The position numbers and the translations under genes are program-made. Below, piece by piece: positions 1 through 11,034 of a DNA stretch of 64,000 bases (positions are counted from its first letter, which is position 1; each line of letters starts with the position of its first letter). The notes beneath the pieces were generated by a model that had not been told where the DNA came from, did not search any database, and worked only from the letters and a program-made list of their open reading frames with translations. This stretch comes from Symbiodinium sp. CCMP2592. Lineage: Eukaryota; Sar; Dinophyceae; Suessiales; Symbiodiniaceae. The stretch is from NCBI GenBank assembly GCA_905221615.1, contig CAJNDT010003391.1:394501-458500 (forward strand), written 5' to 3'.

Positions 1-65
1 CCCATGAACCTCCAAGTACAATACTGGTCTGTGGGTTTTGGTGTGGGATTGTATGTCGGTTGCAT

Positions 66-166
66 TATAGGAACCTGATTGAGAGACCTTGGGTCTTTCT
101 TAAGCTTCTTTATATGGATCCTACTCCTACTCTTATAACTTATAAGGGTATACGACCAGGGTTTTT
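66..166. repeat. Imperfect palindromic element, 'aacctgattaagaaacc' family
   Basis: A left end reading roughly AGGAACCTGATTGAGAGACC is followed by a TATGGATCCTA core and a CCAGGGTTTTTG right end. The same arrangement recurs at 61010-61115, where both ends are better preserved. A non-autonomous element is inferred; there is no coding capacity. Confidence 0.4.
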
Positions 167-969
167 GCTGATACTGGGAGAGCCCACCAACATCGACTCG
201 ACCTGCTCGAGCGAGCAGGTCTCAGTTACAAACGCGTGAACCCCAAAACCATGCCATACACCCTCAACCCGAACACAGCAAAGACTACACCCAAACAGAA
301 GGAACAACGGAGGGGCCCTGTTCCCTACTATCCGAAGCTATACCGTGAATCGCCTGTACGTCAACTTCAAAGCACTCGGTGAACGCAGCAAAAGGAAGCC
401 TCCACCCTTTACAGGCGCCCTATTGTTCATAGGGCGAACCTTCCCGCCACTTACCGGAAACCCCTACAGAACCTTATGGAACCCTAGATAAACCAATTAC
501 AATAAGAAGCGCTACAGAAGCCGTATAAGTACGCTTATGCAACCCTTACATAAGGGTACTACCGGAAAACCTACTTGGACTGACGCGGCTCGAATTCTCG
601 ACTTGAAGCCTTCTGGTGGAGCTATGGCACGGGGTTAGTTGGGGTACGTCGGCTTTGCGATCATGTTACTTGTGGGTATGTTTAAGTCGGGGCTATACGT
701 CCTTCATTGTGAATTACAACCCTATGTACAACTAACCATGAACCTCCAAGTACCAGCTATGCAGGCCCTCATCTTGCTTACAGAATTAATCTGAGAAGAC
801 TGCCGATAACCTTCCAAGGAGCAGTGCCAGCAAGGTCAGGGCGACGCCACCCAGCTGTAGCTGCGTGTGGATGATACCTCAGTTACCAGCACCCTCCCTG
901 CACCCTCAATCGGGGTATGTGGTCCCAAACGATGGGTATTTAGGGTCCCATGATGCGATAAATAATAAA

Positions 970-1092
970 TCAAGGGGGAAAAGGAGGGACCCTTGATCGG
1001 GACCCCTACCCTATAACGGGCTATATAATGGGTATATAATAGCTATATTAAGGGTATATACCTCGGGGTCCTTATTAAGGGTCCCTCCTTGT
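970..1092. mobile_element. MITE-like element, GGAGGGACCCTT family
   Basis: The ends GGAGGGACCCTTGATCGGGA and AAGGGTCCCTCC are inverted, with a core that includes GGGCTATATAATGGGTATAT. A second copy sits at 37868-37984, sharing ends and core. Size and inverted ends fit a MITE; no protein is encoded. Confidence 0.5.
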
Positions 1093-1212
1093 ACGCTTCC
1101 AATAGAGGCTGATTGGGGGGCCTGGAGGCTTTTCCGGCAAGCCCCCTAGCAGATGGTACCCAAAACTCACGGGGAGCCGGAGCCCGAAACTCGAAACCCT
1201 GAGTACATAGCT

Positions 1213-1300
1213 GTAGGGTTTAGGGTCTAGGGTTTAGGGTCCTGCTATAAGGGACTGCAGGGTTTAGGGCTTACTATAAGGGACTGTAGGGTTTAGGGTT
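1213..1300 (+). repeat. Degenerate TTTAGGG tract
   Basis: Several TTTAGGG units are interspersed with variants such as CTATAAGGGACTGCAGGG. It is interstitial rather than a chromosome end, since non-telomeric sequence continues on both sides. Confidence 0.6.
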
Positions 1301-1391
1301 GATTATACGGGATTTTCTTAAAGCTACACAAAAAAACCACCGGAGGGATCCACTCCTCCCACTTCCCCTTGAGCGCCAGTAGGTATTTGAC

Positions 1392-1718
1392 TTAGTGGCC
1401 ATGTGGCTCATCATGGCGTCTCGGCTCGCAGCCGGCAGCATCTCATTCAAGTAGACCTCGTGCTGCTAGAGGGTTTTGCGGTAATGAAGGTTCATGTTAG
1501 CGTTGTTCAGGCGTGCTTGTAAGGCTGTTGCTGTTAGAGGATCTTACAGGCTATGAGGTGCTCTCCGGGTTTACCGCGTTTCCAGAAGGCAGTTACAGTA
1601 CATTTAAGCAGACCTGATTCTGCAGGAGGTAGACCTTCAAGTACGGGGCACGAAGAAACCTAGCAATCTCCAAAGTCCATGCCTTGCTGGACATGGTCGC
1701 ACCGCCACTGCAGCAGCC
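1392..1718 (-). CDS. Putative minus-strand exon pair of an unidentified gene
   Basis: Two islands read as exons on the minus strand. The first (1635-1718, 84 nt, phase 0) follows GTGTCAG, encodes a segment with SSKAWTLEIARF and ends AAG before GTCTAC. The second (about 1392-1456) follows CACGAG, continues in phase 0 with VYLNEMLPAASRDAMM, and then seems to lose frame: a tract reading LALKGKWEEWIP lies just beyond in a shifted frame. That suggests decay or an unseen junction. No family is recognised. The strand is inferred from open frames and AG/GT flanks only. Confidence 0.3.
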
Positions 1719-1764
1719 CTGACACCGACGGGAAAAAAAAAACGCATCGGGCTAAGGGCTCGGG

Positions 1765-2060
1765 GCTTTGGTTTAGGGTTTAGGGTTCTGGGTTTAGGGC
1801 TCTGGGTTTAGGGTGTAGGTGTTCTTTTAAGGGCCTCTTTCTACGCCCGCAGCAGGTCTAGAGAGCCTCAATTGAGGCTGTAGGGTTTAGGGTTGATAGG
1901 GTTTGGGGGATTAGGGGTTGGGGCTTAGGGTTTAGGAGTTTAGGGGTTAGGGTTTGGGGTTTAGGAGTTTTGGGTTTGGGGTTGGGAGTTTCGGGTTGAG
2001 GGCTAAGGGTTGAGGGCTTAGGGCTTGTATAGGGTTGAGGGTTTAGGGTTTGGGGTTTAG
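1765..2060 (+). repeat. Long degenerate TTTAGGG tract
   Basis: Nearly 300 bp of TTTAGGG, TTTGGGG and TTGAGGG variants all lie in one orientation. It is an interstitial telomere-like repeat; no gene is seen inside it. Confidence 0.7.
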
Positions 2061-2485
2061 TTTTGTTCTGTTTGATAAGGTTTCATGGGGGTTGAAAAGG
2101 CTTCTATAGGGCTTGACAGGGTGTTTATAGGGCTTTACAGCACCTTTTGTGCTTTTCCGTGGTTCTACAGGCTTGCAGGTCCTAGAAGGTCTATGCACGG
2201 CGGTATGAACATCTCTATACAAAAGTACACATTATAGCACACATGCAATATAGGTATGTGCGTATGTAGAAAAACTTATGTATACGTGTATACATATATA
2301 TATATATACATATGTGTGTTGTGTCACATGGCTGCCGTGGCTGCTGCTGTCATGCCACTCATGCCACCATGCTGTTCAAGCAGTGCAAAGATGACAAGGT
2401 CTCTGTCTCTGTGTACCATAAAGTGCAGGGCACGGAAGTGCCCGATTTCGACGATTAAGCCTCCACAGCCCCACGGCCTAACTAC

Positions 2486-2635
2486 CGTCTCTGCTCGTAG
2501 GCCTGCGTCTGTAGCTCCTTCGCAGCACTGAGCTCCTTGGCGATGCAGTCCTGCTCCTGAAGGAAGCGTGCCCTCTCCGTGCGTAGCTTCTTGAGGTCCG
2601 CAACGTACGCATCCCACTGGAGGCGTCCATCCGAC
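2486..2635 (-). CDS. Putative minus-strand exon, coiled-coil segment
   Basis: On the minus strand an AG acceptor (TATAG) is followed by 150 open nt and a GT donor (GTAGTTAG). The 50 codons give a charged, heptad-like stretch including ADLKKLRTERARFLQEQD and AKELSAAKELQTQAYEQR, which would form a coiled coil. Codons favour AAG, GAG and CTC, as in the clear genes of this window. The partner exons and the gene are not identified. A different short plus-strand frame, ending YHKVQGTEVPDFDD, lies at about 2371-2459 and could be the tail of a converging gene. Confidence 0.35.
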
Positions 2636-2929
2636 CTATACATAGGTATATGTATGTATACAGGTATGGAGGGACATACGGAAAGCGCATTCATTAAGAA
2701 ATCGTTGGGAGCAAGAAATGAGACCCTGAATTTTTGTGATTTCTTATCCAGGGTCCTAAAACCTTGTGCAATAGGCGTGGATACATGCAAGTGATACGTG
2801 AAACAGACAGTCATCCAGGAGTGTAACATCTGGTGTTTCACCCTTCCACCTCCCCCCCAAACAAACCCTCCCCTCCGCAGCCCTCCCATGCAGCCCTGCC
2901 GGGTGCCCCCCAAAGCCTGTGGTTTGAGC

Positions 2930-3180
2930 CATTCAACGGCGCGTGTTTCTGGAGGAGAACGGCGCGTCTGGGGCCAAAACGACGCGCCGTTGAACTCTGG
3001 CCCCCGCACGCCCCCCAAAGCCTGCCCCCACAGCCAAAGTTCAACGGCACGTGCTTTGGAGGAGAACGGCGCGTTTGGGGCCAAAACGACGCGCCGTTGA
3101 ACTCTGGCCCCCGCACGCCCCCAAAGCCTGCCCCCACAGCCAAAGTTCAACGGCGCGTGTTTGTGGAGGAGAACGGTGCG
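2930..3180. repeat. Tandem hairpin repeat built on ACGCGCCGTTGAAC
   Basis: A unit of about 105 bp is present twice and partly a third time. Each contains TTCAACGGCGCGT and, about 50 bp on, ACGCGCCGTTGAA, so each unit can fold as a hairpin. Related sequence recurs at 21313-21405. Overlapping open frames on both strands come from the repeat and are not taken as genes. Confidence 0.65.
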
Positions 3181-3262
3181 CTTGCCCCATAGACCGGGTT
3201 AGGCCGAAAGTTATCTTGACCAGAAGACCGGAGGATCTCCTGGATCACAGGAATTCAAGATA

Positions 3263-3505
3263 TTTATCTTATCCTGTGATTTTGGATATGATATCCAAAA
3301 TCCCAGCGTCAAGTTCTCCAAAATCACAGCGCAAAATTTTGGATCCCAGATCCAAAATCACAGTTTTATTTTCGACCTGTGATTTTGGATCTATATCCAA
3401 AATCACACTTCCCGAATTCCTGCGATTTTGGATCTAGGTCTGGCCCGGCAGGGGTCGAAACTTCGACCCCTCGGGGGTCGAAACTTCGACCCCTCTCTGG
3501 TGTAT
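3263..3505. repeat. Cluster of TGTGATTTTGGATAT and GTCGAAACTTCGAC inverted motifs
   Basis: TGTGATTTTGGATAT and its complement ATATCCAAAATCACA alternate several times, followed by copies of GTCGAAACTTCGACC. The same two motif types lie together at 20975-21200. They look like hairpin-forming dispersed repeats. Confidence 0.6.
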
Positions 3506-3509
3506 AGCA

Positions 3510-4920
3510 AGATATATATGTATGGGCGCACCCCTATTTGGGGTCCCCTACGTTTTTCGCTACATCATCTGACTGAGCTGTAACCACCAGACTAGGTTAT
3601 AACCAGCCGATTAGGTTATAACCAGCCGACTAGGTTATAACCATTCGAATAATTTATAATCAGGTATACATTATCGATATTTCAGTTTTTTCCAACAAGC
3701 GTGCTGTAGTCATTAGTCTGGTTCAGTCATTCTTTATCGCGAACTAAATTTTGGAACGAAAAGTTTTCCATCTTTGTACTGTAATGCCGCAATCCCATCA
3801 AAGTCTCTGTTGTTGGGCGCATTGCTATGACGTTTTGGCAAACTGATAGCTTTCAATGACATATCCCTGTGCCCCTATGTGATTGCTTGTAGACACTGGT
3901 ATATCCGGTAGGTATATTTGAGTGGTGCATTCCTTATTTCTGTATGACGGCTGCCCCAAGCCAAAATTGAAAACTTGCACACTACAAGCTTGGCAAACTT
4001 TGTACAGTGTTTTTCCTGGGGGACGACATGAAGCGTCGCTTCTTAGGCTTGGCACTGTTTCTATATGCTCAGTGATGAGGCCTGTGCTTTTTGTATCAGC
4101 ATACCTTAACCATCACGTAAAGCTCACTGAAAACCATAAAGCTACATCTAGCTTGTCCGAATTTCTGTTTGTGTTCTTGTGAATATTTTCTGAAGGTCGA
4201 ACAGAAGCCATTGTTCCCAATCCAGAACGTGCTCCTCGTTTTAGAAAAAGTGGTAAACACACACCGAATCACTCCTCGAAAGAGGTACATCCATGTAGTT
4301 GGAAATAGCATTGCAAGGAATTTTCTACGTACCGAGCGAGGAAACCTAACAGTTTGCAAGTTGCAAATCGCTCACCACACATATTCTTATCAGTTTTGTC
4401 TCATCGAAATCCTGCTTCCTTGGAACGATGTTTGAACATAACGTTGCAACCAGTTCGCCTATGTACGAAGTGATGAAACCTGACCACGCTGTAAGCTTTG
4501 ATATACTATCTCTCCCTACAATGACGTCGTATCAGTCGTATCTCAACTTTTTTGTGTACCGTGATATTCCAATGTTGACAACACTTACTGACCTACTGTA
4601 ATCCCGATAGAGACCCTTCATCTTCCGCATTTTGATTCCTGGGTCATTGACATGTTAGCGGCTATTCTCTCAATGTGTACATAGATCTCATAAGCCCGAT
4701 GTACTGGAACGGACAGACCATTATGTAAAGTCCGCCATATAGCCTTTCCGCTAAAGTTGGGGAATGCGCATATGGCCCCCGGAATTATGTTTGTTACAAA
4801 GCACTGCATCATGCCTCAACAACCGAATACATGCCAATTACCTCGGACCTTCTTCTAGTCCTTGTTTAGTTTCATTACGGTTACATTTCCCCTGAAACAC
4901 CGAAACTTTCGAACGTTTGG
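3510..4920. other. AT-richer interval without a recognisable gene
   Basis: Composition shifts to AT-rich compared with the flanks, and frames are broken into pieces of 60-90 codons on both strands (for example 4618-4812 minus). Near 3600, CTAGGTTATAACCAGCCGA is repeated three times. I recognise no protein. It may be a decayed insertion, but nothing proves this. Confidence 0.35.
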
Positions 4921-5332
4921 ATCTAGGTCTAGGTGTTGATGAAGTAGCGGTGGCACAGATTTGCTTCGTAAGGTTTATATTGTGCAACAAACAATCAAGG
5001 CACCCCAATTTACAAACCACAACCCTGGTATGTAAGCCCCCCGGTGTTTCGACACAGTTTACCAATATTGCAGGTTCACCATCAAGTGTTGGGTTTGGGT
5101 TTTACTGCTTAGGGTTTGGCGCTAGGGTTTGGGGGAGACTTAGACTTAAACCATTATACCGGCTCGCTTGCGCGATACGACACGGAAGACTTAAACCATC
5201 AAACCAATAAGCCAATCCATTTGATCTATAGGGCACGGCGGGAGTCTTCAAAACTTGAACGTATTTTGCAGCCTGGTTATAACCTCTGTCCCCGGTTATA
5301 ACCAGGACACCTGCGTAGTAGGCAGCCCTAGG

Positions 5333-5945
5333 CCCATCACTAAACCATTAAACCATTATCCTTTCCCCCAATGGAACCAAACCAATAAACCATTAAACCA
5401 ATCCTTTTGCCCCATAGCACTAAACCATTAAACCAATCCCTTTACCCCATACCACCAAACCACTAAACCATTTAAACCATTAAACCAATCCTTTCCCCCA
5501 ATGCACCTAAAACACTAAACCGTTAAACCATTAAACCAATCCCTTTACTTCATACCACTAAACCACTAAACCATTAAACCATTAAACCATTAAACCAATC
5601 CGTTTGCTCCATACCACTAGACCACAAAACCACTAAACCATTAAACCATTAAACCATTAAACCAATGCTTTCGGCCCATACAGGGATGTGTCTCTCTCTA
5701 TAGGGGAAAATGATTGGTTTAATGGTTTAATGGTTTAGGTCCATTGGGGGAAATGATTGGTTTAATGGTTTAATGGTTTATTGGTTTAATGGTTTAGGTC
5801 CATTGGGGGAAATGATTGGTTTAATGGTTTAATGGTTTATTGGTTTGGGTCCATTGGGGGAAAGGATTGGTTTAATGGTTTAATGGTTTATTGGTTTAGT
5901 GGTATGGAGCAAAAGGAATGGTTTAATGGTTTAATGGTTTAGTGG
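5333..5945. repeat. AAACCATT satellite-like array that inverts midway
   Basis: From 5333 to about 5685 the sequence is built from CATTAAACCA units with spacers such as CAATCCTTTCCCCCAATG. From about 5710 to 5945 the complement TGGTTTAATG runs with matching spacers (CATTGGGGGAAATGATTGG). The two halves are therefore inverted copies around a short unrelated centre. Confidence 0.8.
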
Positions 5946-6056
5946 TTTGGGTGTGCCAAAACCCAGGGGACCCCATATAGGGGGGTACCCATATGTATAT
6001 ATATTTGTCTTTCTTTCTGTCGGTCTTTCTGCCTCTCTGTCTCTTTGTTTTTTGGT

Positions 6057-6196
<140 letters not shown>

Positions 6197-6384
6197 TATT
6201 CGCGAAGCTTTTGATTTTCCAGCATGTGGTGAATTTTGTTGGGGGATAGCGAAGTTTTGTTTTCCGAGACGACCGACCCGGTTTTTGGGTCCTGAGATGC
6301 CTTTGCTATACATGCTGGCTCTATGTTTGGCACACACCAGCATATACCTTGAGAGTTGGGTGTGAACGAAACCAACAATTGACA

Positions 6385-6388
<4 letters not shown>

Positions 6389-6417
<29 letters not shown>

Positions 6418-6432
6418 TGTGTGTGTGTGTGC
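6389..6432 (+). repeat. (GT)n microsatellite
   Basis: An almost uninterrupted GT tract with one TC interruption. Confidence 0.85.
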
Positions 6433-6699
6433 GGGTCTATGATGCGGGACAAAAGCATGTGGTATGGAACCAGGTGTGGTCGCATGCAGAATATATAAGT
6501 CTATGAGTGAGATTTTCGGCACTAGGAATATATGTAGGTTTTAAAAAGTAATGCAGCTTGAACACTTTTTAGAGAGTATAGAGCAGGTTGAGAACATATG
6601 TAAACAGCTTCAGCAAACACAACGGGCCCCGACAGTTATATATTTCATAGAGTAGAGAGAAACCTTATATAAGAGAGCCATATGCAATATACTGACCAT

Positions 6700-7145
6700 G
6701 AGGGTGTTTAGTGTTGAACAGAGGGTATATATACCCTCGAGCATTGCATGTTTAGGAGCAGTTGGAGGGAATATGTAGATGACCTTGTGAGAGGTGTGTT
6801 ATAATTTTGAGAGTATACCCCACCTTGAGAGTTTAGTGTTGTACAACAAGGGTATGTGAGACTTTTGCATGTTTAGGAGCAGTTGTGGAGGGAATATATG
6901 TAGATGTGACCTTGTGAGAACCTTGAGAGATTGAATTTGCACGTGTCTGAGCAGTTGGAGGGAATATGTAGATGACCTTGAGAGAGGTGTGAGACTTTGA
7001 CAGCACATATATCTTACACCTTGAGAGTTTAGTGTGTTGTGCAGAGAGTTTTTACTTTGAAAGTTCAGTGTTGCACAGAGAGTGTTTACCTCGAGGGCTA
7101 GGAGCAGTTGTGTCTGCGGGGACACAATCTGTAAACGACCTTGAG
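6700..7145 (+). promoter_or_regulatory. Repeated CCTTGAGAG motif ahead of gene A
   Basis: ACCTTGAGAG or close variants occur about six times, often with TTTAGTGTTG or GGAGCAGTTGGAGGGAATAT. The complement CTCTCAAGG is clustered at 16900-17370 and near 19935. The pattern resembles subterminal protein-binding repeats of a mobile element or repeated promoter elements. Either role is inference. Confidence 0.4.
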
Positions 7146-7269
7146 AGGTCTGAATCCTGTGTTTCACATGTTGCCGGCAGGACTCGGGCTTTCTGTGCTC
7201 GGTAGTAAGTATAGCGACCCCGCTTTCGGTTTCACAAGCTTTTTTGTACAGCTGCCCTGCTGCCGCAGC

Positions 7270-8925
7270 ATGGCTCTCACCGGACAGACGGGACGGTTGG
7301 TCGCCGATCCCACGATCGGTGTGGAAGATATCACAGGTGTGCTCAGCAAGTGGCTGAAATCCCGAAAGACTACGGATTTCTTCAAGGCCTTGAACTTGCC
7401 TCGCGGGCTCACCTTCAAAAAGTCCCCGATAGGCTCCTGGATGGCGGGTGCTGCCGACCTCTACAAAGAGCTCATGCTCCTCGCTCCGAACGGTATGCTC
7501 AGCCCGAAGAAGGTCAGAACAGCCTTGGCCAAAATGAACGAGCAGGAGGAGAAAATTAATCACACTCGGAAATCGGACAACGACTTCATCGATTTGACTG
7601 ATGAAGGCATCAGGATCGGGTGTGCCATGTTCAGGTGCCTCAAGGTGGAAGCCAAGACCAAGCAGCGGTGCTTTGCTATGATGACAGCGGCTGAGCAAAC
7701 GGCTGTGCAGGATGTCCTCGACATCATGAATTGTGGTCCCGTCCTAGAGGACGGATCTCAGGAGTCTGTCAGCGAGCCTCCTCCGGGAATGCTTGCTTTG
7801 ACAGATGGTGCCGCTGATGCAAGGCCTGCAGATGCAAGGCCTGATGCAGATGCAAGGCCTGAAGATGCAAGGCCTGCGGTTGCAAGGCCCCTGGCCTTGG
7901 AAGACGACCCTAGACCAAAGCCCAGCCTCCGTCGGCTCGACCCCATGGCAGTCTTTGACAGAGTTCTGAGCAGAGTAAGTTCAGAAGAGGCAGAGAGCGA
8001 AGATCTTCCTGGACCTAGTAGCAGCAGTCGGGCCCCACCTGCTGCTACAACAAGCACAAGCAGCAGCCCCATGGACGTGCACTTCAGCTATTTGTTGAGC
8101 CAAGCCGAATCTGTGGAGCCCTTGGACAACAAAGCCCAGTTGATCATATTCCGCAAAAACTGCCCTGAGAAGAAGGGGAAAGGGAAAGGGAAAGGGAAAG
8201 GCAAGCAGAACGGAGAGGCGAACAAGAAGAGCGAGGCGAATCAGAAGACTGAGAATGCGATCCCTACTAAGTCCAGGTCTTCAGCGCCAAGCAAGGTCAA
8301 GAAGCCCATCGAGTCCCCGGACGGCGAAGCCCCCAAGATCTCCGAAGAGAAGGATACGATTCCCGCAATCAGGCACTCCAAGAAGAGCCCAGAGATCCCT
8401 AAGAGCAAGGAGAGCCCAAAGTCTAAGCAGTCGGACCCGAAAGCCAAGGCTACCCCGAAGTCGACCCCGAAATCGAAGGCGAGCCCAAAGTCGACACCGA
8501 AATCCAAGGCGACCGCGAAGGCCAAAGGTGAGAAGAAGACTAAGAAGGAGAAGCCCGAGTTGCACAACACTAAGGTGAAGCCTGAGCCTGAGTCTGCGGT
8601 GAAGGCCGAGGAGTTCCCCGAGGATGAGCATGATGGTGTAGAGAAGAAGAAGATGAAGATGGACAGAACAGCCATCCGGAAACGAGTGGTCTCCAAAGCC
8701 TACCACAACGAGAGAGATCGGCAAATGAAGGCGGGTGTTGAGAAGGAGGCGGCCTCCGAACTTGGTCGTGCTGCTGCCAAACGTGCAGGTGATCAGTTTG
8801 ACTCGGAGAATCCCAAGGAGAAGAGGGCCAAATTGAAGCTCAAGGACATGGAGGGAGAGGATGACTCTGAGTGTCCTGCTGATGCTGCTAACCCCGAGGG
8901 TGCTGACAAGGAGCCTGAAGATTAG
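7270..8925 (+). CDS. Lysine-rich, probably nuclear protein (gene A)
   Basis: The 551-residue frame starts at the ATG beginning MALTGQTGRL, directly after a pyrimidine-rich tract ending CCGCAG. That tract would serve as a trans-splice acceptor for the dinoflagellate spliced leader. An in-frame ATG at 7168 is possible but lies before that acceptor. Residues 1-160 look globular and helical. A DARP repeat lies at about 182-207, a KG repeat near 303-312, and a K/S/P/T tract with PKSTPKSKA repeats near 390-430, recalling histone H1 tails. Toward the C-terminus come KKKMKM and a helix with SKAYHNERDRQMKAG, then an acidic end. DNA or RNA binding in the nucleus is inferred from composition; no catalytic motif is visible. 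The frame has no introns. Confidence 0.75.
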   Translation: MALTGQTGRLVADPTIGVEDITGVLSKWLKSRKTTDFFKALNLPRGLTFKKSPIGSWMAGAADLYKELMLLAPNGMLSPKKVRTALAKMNEQEEKINHTRKSDNDFIDLTDEGIRIGCAMFRCLKVEAKTKQRCFAMMTAAEQTAVQDVLDIMNCGPVLEDGSQESVSEPPPGMLALTDGAADARPADARPDADARPEDARPAVARPLALEDDPRPKPSLRRLDPMAVFDRVLSRVSSEEAESEDLPGPSSSSRAPPAATTSTSSSPMDVHFSYLLSQAESVEPLDNKAQLIIFRKNCPEKKGKGKGKGKGKQNGEANKKSEANQKTENAIPTKSRSSAPSKVKKPIESPDGEAPKISEEKDTIPAIRHSKKSPEIPKSKESPKSKQSDPKAKATPKSTPKSKASPKSTPKSKATAKAKGEKKTKKEKPELHNTKVKPEPESAVKAEEFPEDEHDGVEKKKMKMDRTAIRKRVVSKAYHNERDRQMKAGVEKEAASELGRAAAKRAGDQFDSENPKEKRAKLKLKDMEGEDDSECPADAANPEGADKEPED

Positions 8926-8929
8926 ATTC

Positions 8930-10232
8930 CTCTGTGTGTGCACACAATCAGACATGTTGGTTGATAGGTGTTATAGTGCAGTGACTATAGTACGTTTGTG
9001 CTGATTGCTTTGATAGGAACCGTATGCAGTTGTGCACAAAGCCCGTGGAGCATGCTGCTGCATAGTTCTGTATGGGGTTTTGAACTTGAAAACACAATAG
9101 TTCTAAGTAAAAGAGCATAAGAAGAAGTCGTGTGTCGCTTTATTTCCTGAGCAGACTGTGTAGCTTGCACAGTCAGATTTTGAGCCCATGGAATGGTCAC
9201 TTGTGTGGCTTTTATAGAAGCGAGAGTGCTTGTCTCTCCACGGAATCAGATGGGAGATGTGTGTGAGGCCTGTTTGCTATAGAAGCGGGGGCTTTCGTCC
9301 CTCCACGGAATCAGATGTGACATGCAGGATGGGCGCTTTTTGCCATACATCTGCGAAGGATCAACGTGGACAGATTCGTGGAAGCTGAGTATGCTGCTTC
9401 GGTGGCGACCCCAAAATCAGAGTGCAGCTTTGTGATCAATGGCTGTTGCGAGCTGTGTGATGCTGTGAGCTTTGCTGTCATGCATGTTGTGTGAACCTTG
9501 AGTGGACCATGAGAGCATTCTGTCGAGCGGCGGTAGGTTGAGTGGACCATGAGAGCATTGTGTGTATCGAGTCGCAAAGCATCGGTAGGTTGAGAGATTC
9601 AGACTTCGAGGAATGCGAAATTCAAAGCAACACCACACAAGCATCACACACACACACACACATCCTGCTCTAGAAAGGTGTGACTGTGCAACTTCGGCAT
9701 CTTCGGCTGTGGTGGGCCACTCGAGGCCGGATTAAATCAGGGTCTTGGGTTTTGGGCCGGCTTGGGATTCCAGGATTTCGGGTTAAGCATGGGGGTGGCG
9801 ATGATGATAGTGAGATGTCTAGAAGCATATGGTGGTGTTGGGGTTGATGCTTGATGCTAGACTAGCAAATCTCATATACAAGCCCTTATATACTTATGTG
9901 TATGTGTATATATATATATATGAATGTATCTATACATATTATGTTTTATTTAAATATTATATATATATATATATATGTCATTTATCTATATGCATTTGCA
10001 CTTCTGTTTCCTATATATAAGCTATATACTTGTATCAGATTCAATCCGTTCTGTGCAGTTTAAAACCCCAAAACCCTGGACCCCCTAACCCTAAACCCTA
10101 TGAGCGCCTAGACCTTAAACCCCAAGTGCCAAGCCCCAAATCCCAATTTCCAGGATGTTCTGGAGCCTTTTATTACACGGTTGAGGGTTTGGGTTTGGAC
10201 TTCGAGAGAGAGGGGGTTGTGGGTTTCTGTAT

Positions 10233-10268
<36 letters not shown>

Positions 10269-10307
10269 ACGGTTTCGGGCTTAAGGGTTCGGGGTTGGGG
10301 TTTATAC

Positions 10308-10349
<42 letters not shown>

Positions 10350-11030
10350 ACGGTTTCGGGCTTAAGGGTTCGGGGTTGGGGTTTATACCAATCACAACAA
10401 ACCCCCGACTCAGCTTTAAATCCCAAAGTGGCACCACAACAGTCGAAGTCACGATTATACCACCCCATGATGAACATCGTCATGTTACCCCTATTTCATA
10501 CCGAAGGCCTCCAGGAAATAACAACCCCCGAATCATGCACCGAATGCAACCCCCTATTAAACCAATGTCCCCGATAGTCTCTTTTGGTGGGTATTTCGGG
10601 CTTTCACGGTTCATGTTTGCAGTTTCGCAGCAGGAGGCCCAGAAGTGCTGAGAGAGTGTGTTTTCATGTCAAGCTATACACATGGACACAGCTATATATT
10701 GAATCTAGATCGGACAGGATACACATACAACACAGGAGAAATACCCACCCTGCATATATAGTATACCATATAATGATCATATTAGACCTCACATATACTC
10801 CGATTATATACCATAATCGTGACATACTGTGAACATATACAACAAGTAGTTTTATCGAGACTCTCATAGACACTCTCTGGGCATAGACCTGCAAGCCTGG
10901 ACACTTTAGGACGGGTCCTTTTTCGGCCTAGGCATCTCTAATCTAACCCACACACTATACCCCACACAACCTAAACCTAAACCCTTTAGCCCTAAACTTT
11001 GCTATAGGCCGACGGTGTGCACGATAATTC
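8930..11030. other. Intergenic region between genes A and B
   Basis: No gene is recognised. It contains two tandem GAGAGTGCTTGTCTCTCCACGG-type units (about 9220-9315), a short AC repeat near 9649-9661, AT-rich microsatellites at 9905-9975, CCCTAAA variants at 10085-10100 and the tandem AT units listed separately. Confidence 0.5.
10233..10390 (+). repeat. Tandem 81-bp unit with an AT core
   Basis: A (AT)n tract followed by GAAACGGTTTCGGGCTTAAG and GGTTCGGGGTTGGGGTTTAT occurs twice in direct order, at about 10233-10308 and 10311-10390. Confidence 0.8.
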
Positions 11031-11034
11031 AACC

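Noticed and set aside
1-20. Possibility that the window starts at a telomere
   Set aside because: TTTAGGG text is interstitial and degenerate; the first bases are the end of a dispersed CATGAACCTCCAAGTA element.
2482-3150. 222-codon minus-strand frame
   Set aside because: Most of it crosses the tandem GGCGCG hairpin repeat; only the 2486-2635 part is kept as a possible exon.
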